Below are positions 6,396-10,080 of a stretch of DNA of 10,080 nucleotides, in pieces. The DNA is from Pseudomonadota bacterium. GTDB taxonomy: Bacteria; Pseudomonadota; Alphaproteobacteria; UBA8366; JADFVY01. The notes beneath the pieces are model-generated. The model ran no database searches, had not been told where the DNA came from, and was given only the letters and a program-made list of their open reading frames with translations. The position numbers were made by a program, and so were the translations under genes. The stretch spans positions 1 through 10,080 of the forward strand of contig DAOVHN010000036.1 of NCBI GenBank assembly GCA_030671915.1, given 5' to 3'. Within the stretch, counting starts at the first letter, position 1. Each line of letters begins with the position of its first letter.

Positions 6396-7243
6396 GGGCG
6401 CCGCACCGCGCTGATCCGATGGCCCTCGATGCGTTCTATATGCGCGGCCACCTCGGCAAGCGGGCCTACCGACACCATCATGTCTGTGGCGTTGGCGTGG
6501 ACGAATCGGTCCTCGTCCAACCACAACCCGCAATGGCCTGGCCAGATGACGTGGTCGCCGTAGCGCAGTACCGAGTAATCGCCATCGAAGGCGACCGACG
6601 CTCCGGACTTGCAGGCCTGCATATCGCTGTCGCGCGGCGCCGTCTTGCCGCAACGGGCCAGCGCCATTTGCACAAGGCCCGAACAGTCCAGGCCGATGCT
6701 GCTGCGTCCGCCCCATAGATAAGGTGCGCCAAGGAAACGCAGGGCGACAGCGGCGTGGTCGGATTCATGTTCGCCCATTGCGGCGGCATGGTTGGCCCAT
6801 ACCCAGCCGCCGGTCGCCAGGCCGATGAAGCCTGCCTTTCGCTCCCGTTCGCACAGTAATGAGTTCATGCTGAGTACATCGCGCACCGGCGATTTCAAAT
6901 CGGGTTCGGCAAAGAGAAACGTCCGAAGCGCGGAAACCCTGTGCGTGGGTGCGCCGGCCGCATCGTCCAGGTGGTCGGCATGGGCATAGCCCACATAGCC
7001 ATCCTCCTGGCTCTGCAGCCAGGCCCAGCCATCGCGGACTTCGAAAACCGTCACGGCCTCCCCGAACAGCAACTCGCTGCCCATGCGGCTTTCAGTGGAT
7101 GGCCGGGTCAGAAGAGGAGTTCGCCCGGCCGCAACCCGTCCGGGGCGGCCTTCCGTGTACGATGTGGCGTCTATTTGTCCCCTGAGCGCCGCATCCGCCA
7201 AATCGGGGCGGTAGGCATTCAGGCGCGGATCGAGATCGGTCAA
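6392..7243 (-). CDS. SH3b-NlpC/P60 cell-wall peptidase
   Basis: This 283-residue C40-family cysteine peptidase is predicted to cut peptide stems of peptidoglycan or its fragments. Residues about 35-95 and 100-155 look like two bacterial SH3 domains (GSELLFGEAVTVFEVRDGWA; GYVGYAHADHL; the second ends GWVWANHA). The catalytic domain follows: LGAPYLWGGRSSIGLDCSGLVQ with nucleophile Cys187, then YGDHVIWPGHCGLWLDEDRFVHANA with His237 and a likely third residue His249. This layout is that of YkfC-like gamma-D-glutamyl-L-diamino acid peptidases, often associated with muropeptide recycling. No signal peptide is visible, in line with a cytosolic recycling role. The start is a TTG with GGGG eight bases upstream; no in-frame ATG lies between it and the upstream stop. 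It is the first gene of the operon. Confidence 0.88.
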   Translation of the reverse strand: MTDLDPRLNAYRPDLADAALRGQIDATSYTEGRPGRVAAGRTPLLTRPSTESRMGSELLFGEAVTVFEVRDGWAWLQSQEDGYVGYAHADHLDDAAGAPTHRVSALRTFLFAEPDLKSPVRDVLSMNSLLCERERKAGFIGLATGGWVWANHAAAMGEHESDHAAVALRFLGAPYLWGGRSSIGLDCSGLVQMALARCGKTAPRDSDMQACKSGASVAFDGDYSVLRYGDHVIWPGHCGLWLDEDRFVHANATDMMVSVGPLAEVAAHIERIEGHRISAVRRP

Positions 7244-7553
7244 GGTCTGGTCCCCGGTCTTCGGCGGTTGTTCATATGGTGGGATTTCGAATGGTATCGC
7301 GCAATTGATTTTTCATCTCTATACCTTTGGGGCGAATCCGTTTTTGGCGGGTACCGGCCAGCAATAATTAAGGGTAGCCGCCACAAGCCATCCATTCATA
7401 CCAAATAATTGTAATGCAGGCATGAATCTTGCGTGCTAATGGCGCGGGTGCGCCGAATCCGGAACCTTTCTGACCAAAAGAGATAGGTCTGGCCGGATAT
7501 CGGCCACGCCTGCTGTTGTGTTGTGCAAATGGCGAATCGGGCTGGTTCGAAAT
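7244..7553. other. Divergent spacer between peptidase operon and histidine kinase
   Basis: This stretch has no protein gene that I can support and must carry the promoters for both directions. Bases 7300-7440 are AT-richer than the surroundings. Near the kinase there are two perfect short hairpins: GGCGC-GGGT-GCGCC at 7441-7454 and TGGCCG-GATAT-CGGCCA at 7490-7506. Neither is followed by a T-run, so they are not terminators; they could be leader structures or protein sites. I see no known riboswitch and no tRNA. Confidence 0.5.
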
Positions 7554-9569
7554 ATGCAGATCGCGAATGACTGGAAAGGCGGGATTCTCTGGGCCGTGAT
7601 GGTTGGCCTGGCGGTCTACCTGCTTGCGCTGTTGGGCATATATCTGCAGCGCGAGGCCCAGTATATTTCTTCGCTGTGGCCCGCCAACGCCGTCGCGATC
7701 GCCTTGCTGCTTGGCCGGCCGCGGCGTGACTGGCCCCTCGGTCTCATCGCCACCCTGGCGGGTAACTTGCTGCTCAACCTGACAGTGGGAAACGGCCTCT
7801 GGCCGGCCGTGGGCTACACCACCGTCAATCTGTTCGAAGTGGCGGTCGGCGCGTCGCTGGTGGCCCGTTTTGCAGGCCAGCCCGTCTCTTTGTCGAGTCT
7901 GCGGCAAACGGCATGTTTTATCTTCTGCGCGGGTTTGCTGGTGCCGGCGCTTACGGCCTTCCCCGGCGCCGCCCTGGGCAATTTCTTGTACGCAACCGAA
8001 TATTGGCCGGCTTGGCGTGTGTGGTGGGTGGCCGACAGCATCAGCGTGATGATATTCGCGCCACTGGTGATTTCGGCGCCTGCCGGGGTCCGCAGATTTC
8101 TCGCGAACCCGCGGGAAGGTTTCGAAGCGCTGGGGCTGTTGCTCGCGACCCTGCTGGTAACCGTCATCACGTTTTCGTCCAGTGTTTTTCCGCTGGTCTA
8201 TCTGACATTCCCGTTCCTGGTAGCCGCGGGAATCCGCTTTGGAATGTTCGGCGTCGGGTTGAATGCGGTAGTTGCCGCGACCGCTGCGGTGCTGATCACC
8301 ATCAATGGCGCAGGCCACGCCGGCCACATTGCCGGAGACCTGGCGGCGGCCATTCTGGAAGCCCAGGTATTCCTGGGCGTTACGGTTCTGGCGGCGCTGA
8401 CGGTGACCGCGGTGATGCACGAGAAACGTACGACTATCGACAAACTGGCGGCAAGCGAAAGCCGTTTCAGGGAACTGGTCGAACATGCTTCCGACGCCAT
8501 TTTCGTCCATGACCTGGAAGGCAATTTCGTCGATATCAACTATCAGGCGTGCAAATCGCTCGGTTACGAGCGGGAAGAACTCCTGGCGATGAAGGTGGAG
8601 GACGTAGAGACCGATTTGCCGGTAAACGCCGTTGAAGACATGTGGCAGCACCTCAAGGACGGCGCCGCGATTACTTTGGATGGAACGCATCGTCGCAAGG
8701 ACGGATCGACATTTCCGGTTGAGGTCCGGATCGGCCTGCTGACACACAGCGACCGGCCGATGATCGTTGCCATGGCGCGCGATGTAACCGCGCGCAAGCA
8801 GGTCGAGGCCCAGCTTTACGAGGCGAAGGAAACCGCCGAAGAAGCCAGTCACGCGAAATCGGTATTTCTGGCCAATACAAGTCACGAATTGCGTACACCG
8901 CTCAACGCGATAATCGGATACAGCGAACTTTTGGAAGACGAAATCCGCGCGAAGGGGCATGGTGAATACGCCGACGATCTTTCCCGGATCAAGGCCGCGG
9001 GCCACCATTTGCTGGATATCATCACGGGAATTCTGGACCTCTCAAAGGTCGAAGCCGGCAAAATGGAGGTCGATATTCTTCCCGTCGATTTGCCGGACCT
9101 GATGGCGCAGGTCGGCGTCGCGGTGGAACCGCTGGCACGGCGTAACGGGAACAGTTTAATCGTCATCTGCGATCCGTCCATCGGCGAAATATCGTCCGAC
9201 CCCGTCAAACTGCGCCAGATATTGTTCAATCTTCTGTCGAATGCAGCCAAGTTTACCCGTGACGGCAAGATTACCCTCAGTGCGGAGATCGAGACCGTCG
9301 GCGAGAAAAAATGGGTAAATCTGGCAGTCAGCGACACGGGAATCGGTATCGAACCTGAAAAGTTCGATAAGTTGTTCGATGCCTTTACCCAAGCAGACAG
9401 CTCCACCACGCGCAGGTTTGGCGGCACAGGGCTGGGGCTGGCGATTTCGCGGCGTTATTGCGAACTTCTCGATGGGGAAATCGCGGTTGAGAGCAAGCCA
9501 GGCGAGGGCGCTACCTTCACGGTCCGCCTGCCGGTGCAATCGACTGGATCGGCGAGAGCGGCTGTCTAG
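7554..9569 (+). CDS. MASE1-PAS hybrid-less sensor histidine kinase
   Basis: This is a 671-residue inner-membrane kinase. Residues about 8-290 form a MASE1-type multi-helix membrane sensor, with a SLWPANAVAIALLLG segment near residue 40 that is characteristic of the domain. Residues about 300-418 are a PAS domain ending in the PAC-type VAMARDVTARKQVE. A coiled linker leads to HisKA with the H-box FLANTSHELRTPLNAIIGYSELL and the phosphorylated His444. The ATPase domain shows the N-box ILFNLLSNAAKFT, the G1 box VSDTGIGI, the F region FDKLFDAFTQ and the G2 box GGTGLGLAIS. It ends soon after FTVRLP, with no receiver or Hpt domain. ATG 7554 is taken as the start; GTG 7518 would add 12 residues, and neither has a good Shine-Dalgarno. 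No response regulator lies in the window, so the partner is unlinked. The signal sensed is unknown. Confidence 0.92.
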   Translation: MQIANDWKGGILWAVMVGLAVYLLALLGIYLQREAQYISSLWPANAVAIALLLGRPRRDWPLGLIATLAGNLLLNLTVGNGLWPAVGYTTVNLFEVAVGASLVARFAGQPVSLSSLRQTACFIFCAGLLVPALTAFPGAALGNFLYATEYWPAWRVWWVADSISVMIFAPLVISAPAGVRRFLANPREGFEALGLLLATLLVTVITFSSSVFPLVYLTFPFLVAAGIRFGMFGVGLNAVVAATAAVLITINGAGHAGHIAGDLAAAILEAQVFLGVTVLAALTVTAVMHEKRTTIDKLAASESRFRELVEHASDAIFVHDLEGNFVDINYQACKSLGYEREELLAMKVEDVETDLPVNAVEDMWQHLKDGAAITLDGTHRRKDGSTFPVEVRIGLLTHSDRPMIVAMARDVTARKQVEAQLYEAKETAEEASHAKSVFLANTSHELRTPLNAIIGYSELLEDEIRAKGHGEYADDLSRIKAAGHHLLDIITGILDLSKVEAGKMEVDILPVDLPDLMAQVGVAVEPLARRNGNSLIVICDPSIGEISSDPVKLRQILFNLLSNAAKFTRDGKITLSAEIETVGEKKWVNLAVSDTGIGIEPEKFDKLFDAFTQADSSTTRRFGGTGLGLAISRRYCELLDGEIAVESKPGEGATFTVRLPVQSTGSARAAV

Positions 9570-9808
9570 CCGAACGCCTTGTAGGCGACGATCGTATAGG
9601 TGTCCTTGACGCCCGGCAGAAGCTGCAGTTTCTCTGTCACGAAATGGCCGACATCGGCGCCCGCATCGAGATAGCATTTCATCAGAAGATCGTAGTTGCC
9701 CGAAATCGAGTGGACCTCGGAAACCTCTTCGATGTTCAGCACGGCGGCGTCGGCCACTTCATAGGCTTTGCCGAGATCGCACTTGACCTGAACGAAGATG
9801 GTTTGCAT
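9566..9808 (-). CDS. Stand-alone Lrp/AsnC ligand-binding (RAM) domain protein
   Basis: This 80-residue protein consists only of the effector-binding domain of Lrp/AsnC regulators, with no helix-turn-helix. It opens MQTIFVQVKCDLGKA (first strand), continues VADAAVLNIEEVSEVHSISGNYDLLMKCYLDA, and ends LPGVKDTYTIVAY, matching the beta-alpha-beta-beta-alpha-beta order of the domain. The ISGNYDLLMK segment corresponds to the G-x-y-D turn where amino acids bind at the subunit interface in the family. Stand-alone members assemble into rings and are thought to bind amino acids; what this one does is unknown. The ATG has AGGAG ten bases upstream (plus-strand ctcct at 9819-9823). The stop codon overlaps that of the convergent histidine kinase. 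Confidence 0.9.
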   Translation of the reverse strand: MQTIFVQVKCDLGKAYEVADAAVLNIEEVSEVHSISGNYDLLMKCYLDAGADVGHFVTEKLQLLPGVKDTYTIVAYKAFG

Positions 9809-9847
9809 GACGTCCGGTCTCCTATCCTGGCTGAATTTCCGTTAATT

Positions 9848-10080
9848 CTATCGTGCGCCGGTGCGCTTAAGGAAAGCGGGCACCTGATCAGTTTCGCCGA
9901 AGGGAACATCCCCGTAATCCGGCACGTCACCGATGGAATCCCGGCCGCGCCGCGACCCGCGCTTGCCGTCCTTTTCCTTTTGCGGCTTGTTCTCGACCTT
10001 ATCGGGCCGTTTTTCGCTCTGTTTCGCTCTCTGTTTCTCTCTCTGTTTTTCCGGCGCTTTTTCCGGCGCTTTTTCCGCCG
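9848..10080 (-). CDS. C-terminal tail of a probable DEAD-box RNA helicase, partial
   Basis: The last 76 residues of a minus-strand gene enter from the right edge; the stop is TAG at 9848-9850. The tail is strongly basic and low in complexity: AEKAPEKAPEKQREKQ-like Lys/Glu/Pro repeats, then a KRGSRRGRDS stretch, then a conserved-looking acidic and hydrophobic end with DVPDYGDVPF and VPAFLKR. Such a basic linker closed by a short VPAFL-type motif is typical of RhlE-like DEAD-box helicases of Alphaproteobacteria, where the tail contacts RNA. The helicase motifs themselves lie outside the window, so the name rests on the tail alone. The frame has no ATG within the window. It may be co-directional with the RAM gene, 39 bases downstream. 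Confidence 0.65.
   Translation of the reverse strand, partial: AEKAPEKAPEKQREKQRAKQSEKRPDKVENKPQKEKDGKRGSRRGRDSIGDVPDYGDVPFGETDQVPAFLKRTGAR

Noticed and set aside
6396..6716. N-terminal extension of the family 2 glycosyltransferase by 107 codons
   Set aside because: The extension is the other-frame reading of the NlpC/P60 catalytic domain, and the family's N-terminal motif starts right after ATG 6395.
7368..9008. A 546-codon open frame antisense to the histidine kinase
   Set aside because: Its composition is a shadow of GC-rich codons on the other strand and it shows no family pattern, whereas the plus strand encodes a complete kinase.
1..10080. Mobile element, prophage, toxin-antitoxin or defence system
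   Set aside because: I found no transposase, integrase, terminal inverted repeats, attachment-site duplication or defence-type domain in any frame.

Overview
The window reads as chromosomal DNA of a GC-rich alphaproteobacterium, plausibly a Rhodospirillales relative. This rests on GC-rich third codon positions, the protein families present (DusA, an HD hydrolase, a MASE1 histidine kinase, an RhlE-like helicase tail) and the absence of any transposase, integrase, tRNA or phage gene. The taxonomic placement is an inference from protein flavour, not a measured result.

Layout from left to right. Positions 1-338 are an AT-rich, apparently non-coding leader. It precedes a small OmpA-like lipoprotein gene (339-944, +), which converges on an HD-domain phosphohydrolase (954-1538, -). 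Divergent from the latter is dusA (1634-2629, +), the tRNA D20/D20a synthase. Next is the most unusual gene of the window (2763-3917, +). It encodes an exported protein with 37 cysteines packed into about 172 residues of nine-residue [13 protein letters not shown] repeats, followed by a cytochrome P460-family domain with a C-terminal CxxCH haem site. A strong intrinsic terminator (3930-3969) follows, and a small periplasmic Sel1-like protein gene starts only 8 bases after its T-run (3978-4484, +).

Positions 7243 to 4556 hold a tightly overlapping three-gene operon on the minus strand: an SH3b-NlpC/P60 cell-wall peptidase, a family 2 glycosyltransferase of the WaaE/KdtX type, and a GT4-type glycosyltransferase. 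The first junction is a 4-base ATGA overlap and the second an 11-base overlap, so the three are probably translationally coupled. The two transferases suggest envelope glycan or lipopolysaccharide core work.

A 310-base divergent spacer separates this operon from an orphan membrane histidine kinase (7554-9569, +; MASE1-PAS-HisKA-HATPase). Its stop codon overlaps that of a convergent stand-alone Lrp/AsnC effector-binding (RAM) domain gene (9566-9808, -). The window ends inside the basic C-terminal tail of what looks like a DEAD-box RNA helicase (9848-10080, -).

The candidate for something little described is the cysteine-repeat/P460 fusion. The DNA of its repeats shows signs of recent expansion, and the function of the cysteine array cannot be read from sequence alone. 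The other genes belong to recognisable families.
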